Notes: a model not told the origin generated them from the sequence alone. Positions 27,185 to 36,486 are shown, counted from the stretch's first letter. The stretch: DNA of 64,000 nucleotides from Pseudarthrobacter defluvii (GCF_030323865.1 NZ_CP066362.1:2480001-2544000), one strand, 5' to 3'. Made by a program: numbers and translations.

Positions 27185-27290
27185 GGGCCCACGCCGTCCG
27201 GGTTCCCTGGCCGAAGCGAAGCAAGGCTAGGGTGACGGTGGCTGGGCCCACGCCGTCCGGGTTCCCTGGCCGAAGCGAAGCGAGGTTAGG
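27185..27290. repeat. Tandem duplicate of a roughly 46-bp intergenic sequence
   Basis: Two near-identical copies, 27185-27231 and 27244-27290, start 59 bp apart. Each begins GGGCCCACGCCGTCCGGG and ends GAAGC(A/G)AGG(C/T)TAGGG, differing at two positions. They fill the gap between the terminator and the MHS transporter stop. Confidence 0.75.
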
Positions 27291-27303
27291 GGGAGGGTGG
27301 GGA

Positions 27304-28638
27304 CTAGTGGTGGCTGCTGACGCCCAGCGGACGGCCCTTGGTTTCTTTGGCCAGCACCACGCCGACGGCGGAGATGACGCAGAGGATCATGATGTAGATG
27401 CCGATTGAGCCTGTCCACTTAGTGGACTGCAGCAGCGATTCCGCGATGGTGGCTGCAAAGGCTCCGCCCAGGATGGCGCCGAAGGCGTACCCGATGGAGA
27501 TGCCTGAGTAGCGGACGTTTGCGGGGAACATCTCGGCGTACATGGCGGACATGGGTCCGTAGGACAGGCCCAGGCCAACGGTCAGGACGAAAAGGGCGAC
27601 GCCGTAGAGCATGATGTCCTTGGTGTCGATCAGGGCAAACATGGGGATCATCCATGCGAAGACGATGGCGTAGCCGATCAGGAACGTCTTGACGCGGCCA
27701 ATGCGGTCGGAGAGCCAGCCGCCCACCAGGGTGAAGATCAGCCAGCCGAAGGAGGCCAGAGTGGTGGCCAGGAGAATCTGCGGCGTGGGCATCTTCAGCG
27801 TCTTGGTGGCGTAGGAGATGAAGAACGCAATCAGCAGATAACCGGCTGCGTTGTTGCCGATGAAGATCAGGGTGGAGTACAGCACCGGCAGCTTGTGGTT
27901 CCGGATCAGTTCGCCCAGGGGCGCCTTGCTCTCCTTCTTGCGCATTGCCATCTCCTGGAAGACCGGGCTTTCGGCGACGGCCCGGCGGATCAGGTAGCCC
28001 ACCACGATCAGGACGATGGAGAGCAGGAACGGCACGCGCCAGCCCCAGGCAGCGAAGTCTTCCTTGGACATGCTGGTGTTGAGGAAGAACAGCAGGCCGG
28101 TGGCCAGGATCATGCCCACGGGCACGCCGATCTGCGGGTAGGCGCCGAAGAGTCCGCGGCGGTTGACCGGCGCGTGCTCGACGGCCATGAGGGCGGCACC
28201 GCCCCACTCGCCGCCGGCGGAGAAGCCCTGGATGACCCGCAGCAGGATCAGCAGCACGGGAGCCCAGGCGCCGATCTGCGCGTAAGTGGGCAGCATGCCG
28301 ATCAGGGCGGTGGCCGCGCCCATCATCACCAGGGTGAAGACCAGCATGGCCTTCCGGCCCAGGCGGTCGCCCAGGTGACCGGCGATGACGGCGCCGAGCG
28401 GACGGAACAGGAAGCTGATGCCGATGAGGGCAAAGGAGAGAATCTGGGCCAGGCCGGGGTTGGATTCGTTCAAGGGTGCGAGGAACAGCGGTGACAGCAG
28501 CGTTGCGGTCAGCTGGGCAAAGATGAAGAAGTCGTACCACTCGATTGTGGTGCCGACCAGGGTGCCGGCGAGGACCTTGCGCTCCTCGCGCCGACTGCTG
28601 GGACCAGCGAGGGTGTCCACCTTGGAAGGTGTGGTCAT
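27304..28638 (-). CDS. MFS transporter, metabolite:H+ symporter (MHS) family
   Basis: 444 residues with 12 membrane helices. VGTTIEWYDFFIF at the start of helix 1, GHLGDRLGRKAMLVFTL, and RVIQGFSAGGEWGGA are MHS family signatures (relatives import shikimate, citrate, proline/betaine or aromatic acids). GGWLSDRIGRVKTF marks the second half. GGAG precedes the ATG. It is divergent from an IclR regulator, which typically controls uptake or catabolism of organic acids, so the two probably form a sensing-uptake pair. Confidence 0.92.
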   Translation of the reverse strand: MTTPSKVDTLAGPSSRREERKVLAGTLVGTTIEWYDFFIFAQLTATLLSPLFLAPLNESNPGLAQILSFALIGISFLFRPLGAVIAGHLGDRLGRKAMLVFTLVMMGAATALIGMLPTYAQIGAWAPVLLILLRVIQGFSAGGEWGGAALMAVEHAPVNRRGLFGAYPQIGVPVGMILATGLLFFLNTSMSKEDFAAWGWRVPFLLSIVLIVVGYLIRRAVAESPVFQEMAMRKKESKAPLGELIRNHKLPVLYSTLIFIGNNAAGYLLIAFFISYATKTLKMPTPQILLATTLASFGWLIFTLVGGWLSDRIGRVKTFLIGYAIVFAWMIPMFALIDTKDIMLYGVALFVLTVGLGLSYGPMSAMYAEMFPANVRYSGISIGYAFGAILGGAFAATIAESLLQSTKWTGSIGIYIMILCVISAVGVVLAKETKGRPLGVSSHH

Positions 28639-28712
28639 TGAAACTCCATTGTTTATTGGGCAGCAATGCCACCCGGACGCCTTCAGAATTACCGACAGAA
28701 CGGTCAGTTAGT

Positions 28713-28725
28713 TAGTAGGGTACTA
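28713..28725. promoter_or_regulatory. Small inverted repeat between MHS transporter and iclR
   Basis: TAGTA-GGG-TACTA lies upstream of the transporter, about 75 nt from its start. It follows AACGGTCAGTTAGT. Either could be an IclR operator; the evidence is only position and symmetry. The rest of 28639-28891 shows no other clear feature. Confidence 0.3.
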
Positions 28726-28891
28726 CGAAAACGTGATGCGGAACACGGACTTTGGGGATTTTTAGCGGCTAAGCAGCCGCGGAAGACATGTTCTATATTT
28801 GAACTGCAAGTTCGTATTGAGGACAATACCGCCTCCCGGGAATCGAGACAAGGGTCACGGATGGGGCGGCCTGCAACCTAGGATGGACAAC

Positions 28892-29626
28892 ATGACTCCT
28901 CCAGCAGCGGCAGCCCAAGCCGGAGCTGCGCCGCAGGCTTCGCCTTCCCAGACCCTGTCGCGCGGCATCCGTGCGCTCGAGATCCTTGCGGCCGCACCCG
29001 GCCCGCTGACCATCGCCGAACTGGCCGAGGCCATGGGTGTCCACCGTTCGGTGGCGTACCGGATCCTGCGCACCTTGGAAGACCATTCCCTCCTGGTGCG
29101 GGACGACGCCGGACGGGTCCAGCCCGGGCCTGGCCTGGCGGTCCTGGCGCGCGGCGTATCCCGCAACCTTCAGAGCGCCGCCCTCCCGGAGCTCACCCAG
29201 CTGGCAAACTCGCTGGACATGACGGCTTTCGTGGCGGTCTGGGACCACCACGACTGCATCACGCTCGTTACTGTCGAACCGAGGCATTCGGGAGCCAGCG
29301 TGGCCCAGCGTCCCGGCACGCGCCACCCCATCAATGCGGGGGCGCCGGGTATTGCCATCCAGTCGGCCCTCACCGAACCGGAGTGGGACCGGCTGGACAC
29401 CGGTATCCCCTACCGGCCGGAGGCGTTGGAAGCCCGGAGGAGGGGCTACTCAGCCAGCCATGACGAGGTCATCGCCGGGGTCTCCTCGCTGGCAGCCCCG
29501 GTCCGGGTGCCTGGCGGACGTCCGGCAGCCCTCGCGGTCGTCTACATCCGTTCCGCCCAAGACCCGGAAGCCGTGGGGGCCGCCATCGCCCAGAGCGCGG
29601 CACGGATCGAGAGCCAGCTCGCCTAG
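28892..29626 (+). CDS. IclR family transcriptional regulator
   Basis: 244 residues. The N-terminal winged helix (LSRGIRALEILAAAPGPLTI, AELAEAMGVHRSVAYRILRT) precedes the C-terminal effector-binding domain (GTRHPINAGAPGIAIQSAL, GYSASHDEVIAGVSSLAAPV). ATG at 28892 is favoured because TAGGAT (28879-28884) lies exactly 7 nt before it (leaderless); ATG at 28883 would overlap that box. It probably regulates the divergent MHS transporter. Confidence 0.9.
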   Translation: MTPPAAAAQAGAAPQASPSQTLSRGIRALEILAAAPGPLTIAELAEAMGVHRSVAYRILRTLEDHSLLVRDDAGRVQPGPGLAVLARGVSRNLQSAALPELTQLANSLDMTAFVAVWDHHDCITLVTVEPRHSGASVAQRPGTRHPINAGAPGIAIQSALTEPEWDRLDTGIPYRPEALEARRRGYSASHDEVIAGVSSLAAPVRVPGGRPAALAVVYIRSAQDPEAVGAAIAQSAARIESQLA

Positions 29627-29692
29627 CAGTACACGCCACGGCAAAACAGCGGCCGGACAGGCGGTCCAGGGTGCGCCGTGCAGGCTGCCCTG

Positions 29693-31012
29693 TCAGTCCT
29701 TTCGGCGGAGCACGACGGCGGCTCCCGCGCCAAGCAGCGCAAGCGTCACCGCAGCACCGACCGGGACAAGGAACGCGGCGCCGGGCCCGTACAGCTGCGC
29801 CAGCTGTCCCCCCAAAGAGGACCCGAGGGCCGTTCCGGCGACAATCCCGCTGGCGAGCGCGGTCATGACCGTGCCCAGCCTGCCGGCGGGTGCCACCCTC
29901 CCGCCCACGGCGAAGACGGTGACCATCACCGGGCCCACCGGCAGCCCGAGGAGCAGCAGGACCGCCGCCATCGTGGGCAGCGACGACGGCACCAGCAGCA
30001 GGACGGCCAGTGCTGCCATCAGGACAGCACACAACACCCAGCGCAGCGGCAGGCCCGCGCGGCGGGGCCAATAGGCAACTGAGAGGGCCGCGGCAGCCGA
30101 GCTGAGGCCCATGACGGCGTACAGCAGCCCCGCTATTTCGGTGCCGGCGAGCCCGGCGGCGAATGCGCTCAGGGCGGCCTGGGTGGAACCGAAGAATGTC
30201 CCCATGCAGACCATGGCAAAGACCGGCAGGGCCACCACCCACGGCAGCTTTGCAGGGCCGCCCGCACCGCGACTCTTCCTGCCCGGGGAACGACGGGCGG
30301 CCGGAACCGCCCGGTGGGTGGGATGGACGGCGAAGCCGGGCACCAGCGTGATGGTCAGGGCCGCGGCCAGTGCCAGCGGCAGCCACGGTGCAACAAGGCT
30401 GGCCAGGATTCCCACCAGGGCCGGCCCCAGGACGAAGGTCACCTCATCCGCGGTGCTCTCGTAGGAGAGTGCCGTATCCAGGTCGCGGGCAGGATCGGAG
30501 GGCGGAGCCGTACCATCCGCGTTGCCCGTCAGGGACATCCACCGTACGCGCGCCAGGGGTCCCACCTGCGGGCTGGTGGCGCCGGCTGCGAAGGCAACCG
30601 CCAGGACAGCAAGCGGGAAATCCCCGGCTGCAGCAGTGGCGTTGGCGGTGAGCACCAGGGCCAGTACGGCCAGGGTATTGAGCACGGCGGAGAGCAGCAG
30701 GATTGGCCGCTGTCCGCTCCGGTCCGCCAGGGATCCCAGCAGCGGGGCGCCAAGGGCCGAGCCGATGCCCACCGCGCCGGCGGCTGTTCCGCCGGCGGCA
30801 AAGGACCCGCTGACGGAAGTGACCAGGGTAAGCGTGCCCATGGTCAGCATGGCCAGCGGAAGTCTCGCGAATAGCCCCAGGGGGATGAAGCTCCGGCCTG
30901 CGAGCTGCGGGAGGCGCGAAAAGCGTCCGGGGGCCGGCCCTGGCACCGGGTTCGAGGCGGAGACGCGGGCGGGGGTGTCGCTGGTGCTTGAAGGAGAAAT
31001 TTGTGGAGTCAA
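29693..31012 (-). CDS. MFS exporter with upstream mini-ORF
   Basis: 439 residues with 12 membrane helices and the helix 2-3 loop GSLADRSGQRPILL of the major facilitator superfamily. It resembles drug/metabolite exporters of the actinobacterial MFS group. The only usable start in frame is TTG at 31012, which has no proper ribosome-binding site. A strong AGGAGG and ATG lie 27 nt upstream in the same frame but are followed after four codons by TGA (see 31025-31059). The true N-terminus, or its control by reinitiation, is therefore open. The substrate is unknown. Confidence 0.82.
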   Translation of the reverse strand: MTPQISPSSTSDTPARVSASNPVPGPAPGRFSRLPQLAGRSFIPLGLFARLPLAMLTMGTLTLVTSVSGSFAAGGTAAGAVGIGSALGAPLLGSLADRSGQRPILLLSAVLNTLAVLALVLTANATAAAGDFPLAVLAVAFAAGATSPQVGPLARVRWMSLTGNADGTAPPSDPARDLDTALSYESTADEVTFVLGPALVGILASLVAPWLPLALAAALTITLVPGFAVHPTHRAVPAARRSPGRKSRGAGGPAKLPWVVALPVFAMVCMGTFFGSTQAALSAFAAGLAGTEIAGLLYAVMGLSSAAAALSVAYWPRRAGLPLRWVLCAVLMAALAVLLLVPSSLPTMAAVLLLLGLPVGPVMVTVFAVGGRVAPAGRLGTVMTALASGIVAGTALGSSLGGQLAQLYGPGAAFLVPVGAAVTLALLGAGAAVVLRRKD

Positions 31013-31024
31013 TTCCGGGCTCGC

Positions 31025-31059
31025 TCAGTAAGTGCGCATCGTCCCTCCTCCCGATGCGC
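31025..31059 (-). promoter_or_regulatory. Hairpin with Shine-Dalgarno in the loop and a four-codon mini-ORF
   Basis: On the minus strand GCGCATCG (complement of 31052-31059) and CGATGCGC (complement of 31034-31041) pair perfectly around a 10-nt loop that holds GGAGGAGGGA. The right arm contains the ATG (31039) of an ORF reading M-R-T-Y-stop (31025-31039), in frame with the MFS gene. TATACT (complement of 31080-31085) is a likely -10 box. The layout resembles translational attenuators of resistance exporters. Confidence 0.5.
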
Positions 31060-31095
31060 GCAACCCGGTAACGCGTAACAGTATATCGGCCGCGG

Positions 31096-34000
31096 TCAGA
31101 CGAGCGCGTCCAGGCTTTCGGAGATCCGCAGCGTGGAACCGTTCCGGCTCTTGTGTACCTGCAGCTGCGTGCCGATCCGCTGTTTCATCTCGGCCACATG
31201 GCTGACAAGCCCCACTACCCTGCCGCCGTCGCGGAGCCCCTCAAGGGCATCCATCACCTGTTCCAGCGACTGTTCGTCCAGGCTTCCAAAACCCTCATCC
31301 ACGAACAGGGTCTCGATCTCGACTCCTCCGGCCTCCTGCTGGACAACGTCCGCCAGGCCCAGGGCCAGGGAGAGCGACGCCATGAAGGATTCGCCGCCGG
31401 ACAGGGTGGACGTGTCCCGGTGGTAGCCGGTCCACTGGTCCACAACTTCGAGTCCCAGCCCTGACTTCGCACCCCGGGCGGCTTTGGCGTCCGTGTGCTG
31501 GAGCAGGTAACGGCCATCGCTCATAGCCACCAGCCGTTCGGACGCGGCGAGGGCCACCTGTTCCAGCCGGGCGGCCAGCACGTAGCTGTTGAGGCTCATC
31601 CGGTAGGTGTTCTCGCCCCGGCCGGACGCGGCATCAGCCAATCCCGTGAGCATTTGTGCCTTCTCCGCAGGCTGCCGTGACGAGCAGGCCAGCGCCTCGT
31701 ATTCGGCAGCAATCGACGTCAGCGAGGCCACGCAGCGGGCGGCCAGGCCAGCAGCCAAATCGGCCTCCCGGGCTTCGTTCTGGGCAGCCGCCGCTCCGGC
31801 GCGCAGTCCTGTCAGCCGTTCCTCGTCCACCTGGAAGCCCTCCGCGGCCTCAGCCAGTGCCAGCACGATGTCCTCGGACTCGAACAATCCGGCCACGCGG
31901 GCGGCCTCGTCCTGGGCAGCACGGATTGCGGCGTCCAGGGCCGCGGCCTCAGAGGCTCCAAGGAGCTGGCCGCGGACGTCGGCGACAGTGGCGAAGCCAG
32001 CTTCCGGCAGGGCACGTTCAAGGTGTTCCTGCGCTTCGCCGGCCTGCAGCAATGCAGCATCCACGCGTGACTGGGCTTCGACCGCTTTACCCAGGACCGC
32101 CACGGCTTCCTCAAGTGCCCGCAGGCGGCGGTCCAGGCTCCGGTGGCCGCCGCGCAGGCCTGCCAAACCTTTGTCCAGGGAACCAGCCTGTTCAGCCAGC
32201 TCGGCAAGGGAAGCGGCAACCCGGGACCGGTCCGCCTCCGCTTCTGCCACGCCTGACCGGGCCTGCCCGAGGCCAGCATCCAACGCTTCGAGCCGCTGCC
32301 GCCTGCTCCGGAGTTCCTCCATTGCCTGCTCGGCATCGTTTGCGGCGGCGAGGGCAGCATCCGCTGCAGCGCGCGCTTCTGCCGCAGGGGTGTTCCCGCC
32401 TTGTCCGGCGAGAACAGCCACCGCCTGCTCAGCCTTGGCAAGTTCAGCCGTAACCGCGGCGTGCGCTGCCTCTGTGGCCTCGAAAATGCTGTGGGCTTGT
32501 TCCTCTTCCTGGGCCAGGCCCGGCCCTCCGCTGCCTGCATCTGCGGGACTGGGATGGTGCCCGCTGCCGCATACGGCACAGGGTTCTCCGTCAACCAGCT
32601 TCGCGGCCAGTTCGGATGCGGCATTGGCCAGGCGTTCCTCCCGCACGTCCAGCCAGCGGCGCTTGGCCTCCAACAGGTTTTCCCGCGAGTCTGAGTGGCG
32701 GGCTTTGACGAGGCCCAGGGCTTTGACGGCGGAACCGTGGCGCCGGACCACATCCAGCAGTTCCGCGGCGGCGGCAGCTTCCTTGCGGCGCAGCGCGGCG
32801 TCGGTGGACCGGGTTTCCAGCCGGTCCATGCCGTCCACCAGCTGTTCGCGTTCCACCAGCAGCTGCGAGACGGTGTTGCCCAGCGTCTCCACGTCCTGCT
32901 GGAGTTCCTCCTGCTTCCCGGACAGAACCCCGTGCCGCATTCGGAGGTCCCGGAGCCTGTCCTCGTCCGGCAGCCGTGCCTCGACTACCGCCAACAGCGA
33001 CCGCAGCCGGCCCAGTTCTTCCGCGGCCCCTGGCACGCTGCCCTTGGCGGAAGCGCCATGTTCACCGGCTGCGGCGGTTCCGGCGGAAGTTACGGACTCC
33101 AATCCCGCATCGGCAGCTTCCGCCGCCGGTTCCAGGCTGAGCTGTGCCAGTTCCCCGCCATCGCCGGCGGCCAGCCGGAGCAGCGTCATGGCGGATTCGG
33201 CCGCGGCCGCGGCACTGCGCACCTTGGCCGATGCGGCGTCCACGGCTTGCAGCTGTCCCTGGAGGACTTCGGCCTGGCGGTGGCGCCCGAGCCGGGACAG
33301 AAGCTCCTCCAGCCGTTGGGCCCCTTCTTCCACGGCCTGCTGCCGCTCGATGGCGGCCTGGAGTTTCCGGTTCCTCCCATCCCGCGCGGCCTCCTGTTCC
33401 GCCTCGTTGCGGCGGTCCTGGCTGGCGGCCCCGGCGGCAGCGGCGCGGTCCCTGAGTTCGGCGAGGCGCAGCGCGGCGGAATCCTGCAGCCATGCGAGGC
33501 GGCGGGGGACGTCGTCGGCGGCCGGGGCGCCTTCCTCCGGGAGCTGCAGCGGAGCGGCTTCAGTTTCGGCCCGCGAGGCCAGGAGTCCGAGTTGCCCGGA
33601 CAGGACCGCCACGTCCTCCCGGGCTGCAGCGGACTGCCGGGACAGTTCCTGTTCCAGGGCCTCAAACCGCTGGGTGCCGAAAAGCTTCTGCAGCAGGTCC
33701 AGGCGGTCCGCAGCCTTGGAGCGGAGGAAGGCAGCGAAGTCGCCCTGGGGCAGCATCACCACGCGGGTGAACTGTTCGCGGTCCATGCCCAGCAGCGCCA
33801 TGATTTCGGCACCGGCTTCATCATTGCGGGCCGACTTTTCCACCCAGGCCCCGTCCACCCGCTCCCGGAGCAGTGTTTTGGCCTGTTGAACTGTGAAGCC
33901 GTTCTTACCCCTGGCACTGGGCTTCTCCCAGGCCGGGGAGCGTGTCACCTCGAAGCGGCGGCCCTGCGCGGAAAACTCACAGGTGACGGCAGGTTCCTGC

Positions 34001-34221
34001 CCGGGCTCCGCGTGATCGCTGCGCAGCCGCTTGCCGTCCTGCCGGGCTCCCGGGACAGACCCGTAGAGGGCAAAGCAGATGGCGTCCAGCACACTGGTCT
34101 TTCCCGCACCTGTGGGCCCGTTCAGCAGGAAGAGACCGTGGGCGCTGAGCCGGTCAAAGTCGATGTCCTCGGTGCCTGCGAAAGGGCCGAACCCCGAGAT
34201 GCGCAAATGGTGGATCCTCAC
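31096..34221 (-). CDS. sbcC: Exonuclease subunit SbcC (Rad50-like SMC ATPase)
   Basis: 1041 residues. With SbcD forms an ATP-dependent nuclease that opens hairpins and processes double-strand ends. Walker A GPTGAGKT at residues 35-42, long Ala/Glu/Leu/Arg-rich coiled-coil arms, a zinc hook CAVC near residue 548 between the arms, and the C-terminal signature LSGGESF (about 941) with Walker B TLFVDEGFGSLD. The GTG at 34221 overlaps the sbcD stop by 4 nt; the open frame further upstream is antisense-type filler within sbcD. Confidence 0.96.
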   Translation of the reverse strand: MRIHHLRISGFGPFAGTEDIDFDRLSAHGLFLLNGPTGAGKTSVLDAICFALYGSVPGARQDGKRLRSDHAEPGQEPAVTCEFSAQGRRFEVTRSPAWEKPSARGKNGFTVQQAKTLLRERVDGAWVEKSARNDEAGAEIMALLGMDREQFTRVVMLPQGDFAAFLRSKAADRLDLLQKLFGTQRFEALEQELSRQSAAAREDVAVLSGQLGLLASRAETEAAPLQLPEEGAPAADDVPRRLAWLQDSAALRLAELRDRAAAAGAASQDRRNEAEQEAARDGRNRKLQAAIERQQAVEEGAQRLEELLSRLGRHRQAEVLQGQLQAVDAASAKVRSAAAAAESAMTLLRLAAGDGGELAQLSLEPAAEAADAGLESVTSAGTAAAGEHGASAKGSVPGAAEELGRLRSLLAVVEARLPDEDRLRDLRMRHGVLSGKQEELQQDVETLGNTVSQLLVEREQLVDGMDRLETRSTDAALRRKEAAAAAELLDVVRRHGSAVKALGLVKARHSDSRENLLEAKRRWLDVREERLANAASELAAKLVDGEPCAVCGSGHHPSPADAGSGGPGLAQEEEQAHSIFEATEAAHAAVTAELAKAEQAVAVLAGQGGNTPAAEARAAADAALAAANDAEQAMEELRSRRQRLEALDAGLGQARSGVAEAEADRSRVAASLAELAEQAGSLDKGLAGLRGGHRSLDRRLRALEEAVAVLGKAVEAQSRVDAALLQAGEAQEHLERALPEAGFATVADVRGQLLGASEAAALDAAIRAAQDEAARVAGLFESEDIVLALAEAAEGFQVDEERLTGLRAGAAAAQNEAREADLAAGLAARCVASLTSIAAEYEALACSSRQPAEKAQMLTGLADAASGRGENTYRMSLNSYVLAARLEQVALAASERLVAMSDGRYLLQHTDAKAARGAKSGLGLEVVDQWTGYHRDTSTLSGGESFMASLSLALGLADVVQQEAGGVEIETLFVDEGFGSLDEQSLEQVMDALEGLRDGGRVVGLVSHVAEMKQRIGTQLQVHKSRNGSTLRISESLDALV

Positions 34222-35396
34222 CGCGATGCCTCCAGCAGCCTGATGTTTTCCAGCGCAGCGGCGAGCGCGGCCTTTTCCGCCTGGTCCGCGCTCCGACCCC
34301 TCACGTGTTCCAGGAAGCCACAGCAGACAGCCAGGTCGTCCGGTGCACCGGCAAGCCTGCTGCTGTAGCTCGCCTGCGCAGCGGCTGACGCGCCCTGGGG
34401 ATCGAATGCCAGGACCAGGGTGTCCGGAAACCGGGTGCGGAGCCGTTCCATGGCACGGGCGGGACGCTGGGCGTCCGTGAGGGTGATTTGGCAATAGGCG
34501 GCTTCGGCCCAGGTGTGGGCGGGTTCCGCCAGGAGGTCCTCCAGCTCTCCCCGCAGTACGGCCAGGGCACGTGGGGCTTCCCATTGGACCGCTGACACCG
34601 AGGTGAGGCCCTCCGGACCGATGTCCACGAGCCAGGCCCCTTTCTGGTGCGTTGACTCCGAGAAGGAATAGGCCAGCGGCGAGCCTGAATACCTGACGCC
34701 TTCCGAGAGCTGCTGCCGGCCGTGCAGGTGGCCCAGCGCCGTGTAGGTGAAGCCGTCAAACAGGTCCAGCGGCACCGCGCCGACCCCACCGATGCTGAGG
34801 TCCCGCTCGCTGTCCGAACTGATGCCCCCGCTGGCGAACGTGTGGGCCAGGACCACCGAATGGACGGTGGCGGACTCCGACCTGCGTGCGATGTCCTCCC
34901 GGATCAGGCCGGTTGCTGCGCGGGTGACCTCGAAATGGCTCGCCGTTGCCACCCCGAGCTGCTCACTGACGAGCCGGGGCTCAAGCCACGGGATGCCGTA
35001 AAGCGCCAGCACGGCTTCCCCACCGGCCGCATCCCTTCCCATCGGAAGCAGGAGAGGCTGGGCCAGGTCTTCCACCCTGGTGCGCAGGTGTACTCCCCCG
35101 CGCTCCAGCAGCCGGGAGGCGAAGCCGAGCCGGATGGCGGAGTCGTGGTTGCCGCTGGTGAGGACCACTTTGGCCCCCGCGGCAGTGAGCCGGACCAGGG
35201 CGTCGTCAAGCAGGTGGACCACGTCCACGCCCGGCAGTGCGCGGTCGTAGACGTCCCCGGCAATCAGGACGACGTCAACGCCGTCCCGCTGGACCGCTGC
35301 CACCAACTGGTCGACAAAGGCGCGCTGGGCGTCCAGCATGCCGACGCCGTGGAACGAACGGCCAAGATGCCAGTCCGAGGTGTGAAGTAACCGCAT
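34218..35396 (-). CDS. sbcD: Exonuclease subunit SbcD (Mre11-like)
   Basis: 392 residues of the calcineurin-like metallophosphoesterase type: SDWHLGRSFHG (residues 6-16), GDVYDRALPG, TSGNHDSAIR, and the late AHTFASGG and LGHLHGRQ carry the metal ligands. Nuclease partner of SbcC, first gene of a two-gene operon with 4-nt overlap. TAGCTT (complement of 35403-35408) lies 6 nt before the ATG, so translation is probably leaderless. Confidence 0.96.
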   Translation of the reverse strand: MRLLHTSDWHLGRSFHGVGMLDAQRAFVDQLVAAVQRDGVDVVLIAGDVYDRALPGVDVVHLLDDALVRLTAAGAKVVLTSGNHDSAIRLGFASRLLERGGVHLRTRVEDLAQPLLLPMGRDAAGGEAVLALYGIPWLEPRLVSEQLGVATASHFEVTRAATGLIREDIARRSESATVHSVVLAHTFASGGISSDSERDLSIGGVGAVPLDLFDGFTYTALGHLHGRQQLSEGVRYSGSPLAYSFSESTHQKGAWLVDIGPEGLTSVSAVQWEAPRALAVLRGELEDLLAEPAHTWAEAAYCQITLTDAQRPARAMERLRTRFPDTLVLAFDPQGASAAAQASYSSRLAGAPDDLAVCCGFLEHVRGRSADQAEKAALAAALENIRLLEASR

Positions 35397-35463
35397 ATTC
35401 CTAAGCTATCGGCAGCCACTGACACTTCAGAAAAACGCCGCGGTGCAGAGTATCGGTGGAGTG

Positions 35464-36486
35464 TCAGGACCGTTTGCCGTCGAAGAACTCCTGGGCCTCG
35501 CTGACACGGGACTTCTCCCGCCGCCCAGCCGTGGCTGGCGTACCGGCACCGGCCCTGGGGGCCGCGGCGCCGTCGTCGTCATTGCCCAGGTTGGCCCCGT
35601 CCAGGCTGTCCGCGCCGGCACCGTCCGCATCAAGGCCGTCGGCGTCGCCGTCGCCCGCCTCCGGGGCGTCCGGGCCCCGCCGGTTCCCACCAGCCTCGTC
35701 GTCCTCGGAAGCTGCGGGCGCCGCGCCTGCAGCAGGCTCAGCGCCCGCGGTGATGCGGAATGCCAGGCCGGCGATGGCGGCCCCTGCCAGCGGCGCCACC
35801 AGGAAGACCCACAGCTGCCCCAAGGCCCAGCCGGAGCTGAAGACGGCGGAGGCCAAGGCGCGGGCGGGGTTGAAGGGCAGGTTTCCCACTGACTGGCCCA
35901 CCTGGAGAAGGGCCGCGAAGGACAGTCCCACGGCAACGGCAGCCACGGTGCGGTTGCCGCCGCGGCCGGCTGCGCCGAGGAAGACTGCCACGATGATCGC
36001 GGCGCCGAGCAGTTCCAGGAGCACGACGGCGGCGAGGGGCGCCTGGATGATGGAGTGGTCAGCAAAACCTGCTGCCACGGTGTCGAAGGCCGTGCGGCTG
36101 TCCGGAATGCTGGGCAGGGTCCGGAGGATGCCGAACAGGGCGAGGGCACCCACCAGGGCGCCCACCACCTGCGCGGCGGCGTAGGCTGCGGCAGCACCGG
36201 CACGGATCCGCCCGGCGAGAAGGTGTCCCAAGGTGATGGCGGGGTTGAAGTGGCCGCCGGAGACATGTCCGAAGGCGAGCATCGCGGCGGTGGTGGCCAG
36301 CCCGGCAGCAAGCGCGGCGGGCACAGGGCTGGACTGCGGAATGCTGAACAGGGGCACACCCAGCCCGGCCACGGCCAGGAAGAGGCTGCCGAAGGCCTCG
36401 GCCACCAGGCGGGGCAGCAGGCCGCCGGGGGCGGTGTCAGTACCGCCGGGCTGCAGTGCGTCGCGGGCTGGGACGGGGGTGCTCAT
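35464..36486 (-). CDS. MIP family aquaporin/glycerol channel with acidic tail
   Basis: 340 residues. Six membrane helices and both NPA boxes, HFNPAIT (N81) and LPFNPARAL (N206), so water or small neutral solutes can pass. After about residue 252 comes a hydrophilic tail of nearly 90 residues rich in Asp, Ala, Gly and Pro, ending EAQEFFDGKRS, not part of the channel fold. TAAGGT (complement of 36493-36498) 6 nt before the ATG indicates a leaderless mRNA. No glycerol catabolic genes adjoin. Confidence 0.92.
   Translation of the reverse strand: MSTPVPARDALQPGGTDTAPGGLLPRLVAEAFGSLFLAVAGLGVPLFSIPQSSPVPAALAAGLATTAAMLAFGHVSGGHFNPAITLGHLLAGRIRAGAAAAYAAAQVVGALVGALALFGILRTLPSIPDSRTAFDTVAAGFADHSIIQAPLAAVVLLELLGAAIIVAVFLGAAGRGGNRTVAAVAVGLSFAALLQVGQSVGNLPFNPARALASAVFSSGWALGQLWVFLVAPLAGAAIAGLAFRITAGAEPAAGAAPAASEDDEAGGNRRGPDAPEAGDGDADGLDADGAGADSLDGANLGNDDDGAAAPRAGAGTPATAGRREKSRVSEAQEFFDGKRS

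Noticed and set aside
31607..33889. 760-residue Ser/Ala/Arg-rich plus-strand frame
   Set aside because: It lies opposite the sbcC coiled-coil region; its composition mirrors Ala/Glu/Arg codons on the other strand.
34222..34584. N-terminal extension of SbcC
   Set aside because: The open frame continues upstream but overlaps sbcD; the GTG at 34221 starts exactly at the conserved N-terminus and overlaps the sbcD stop in the usual coupled manner.
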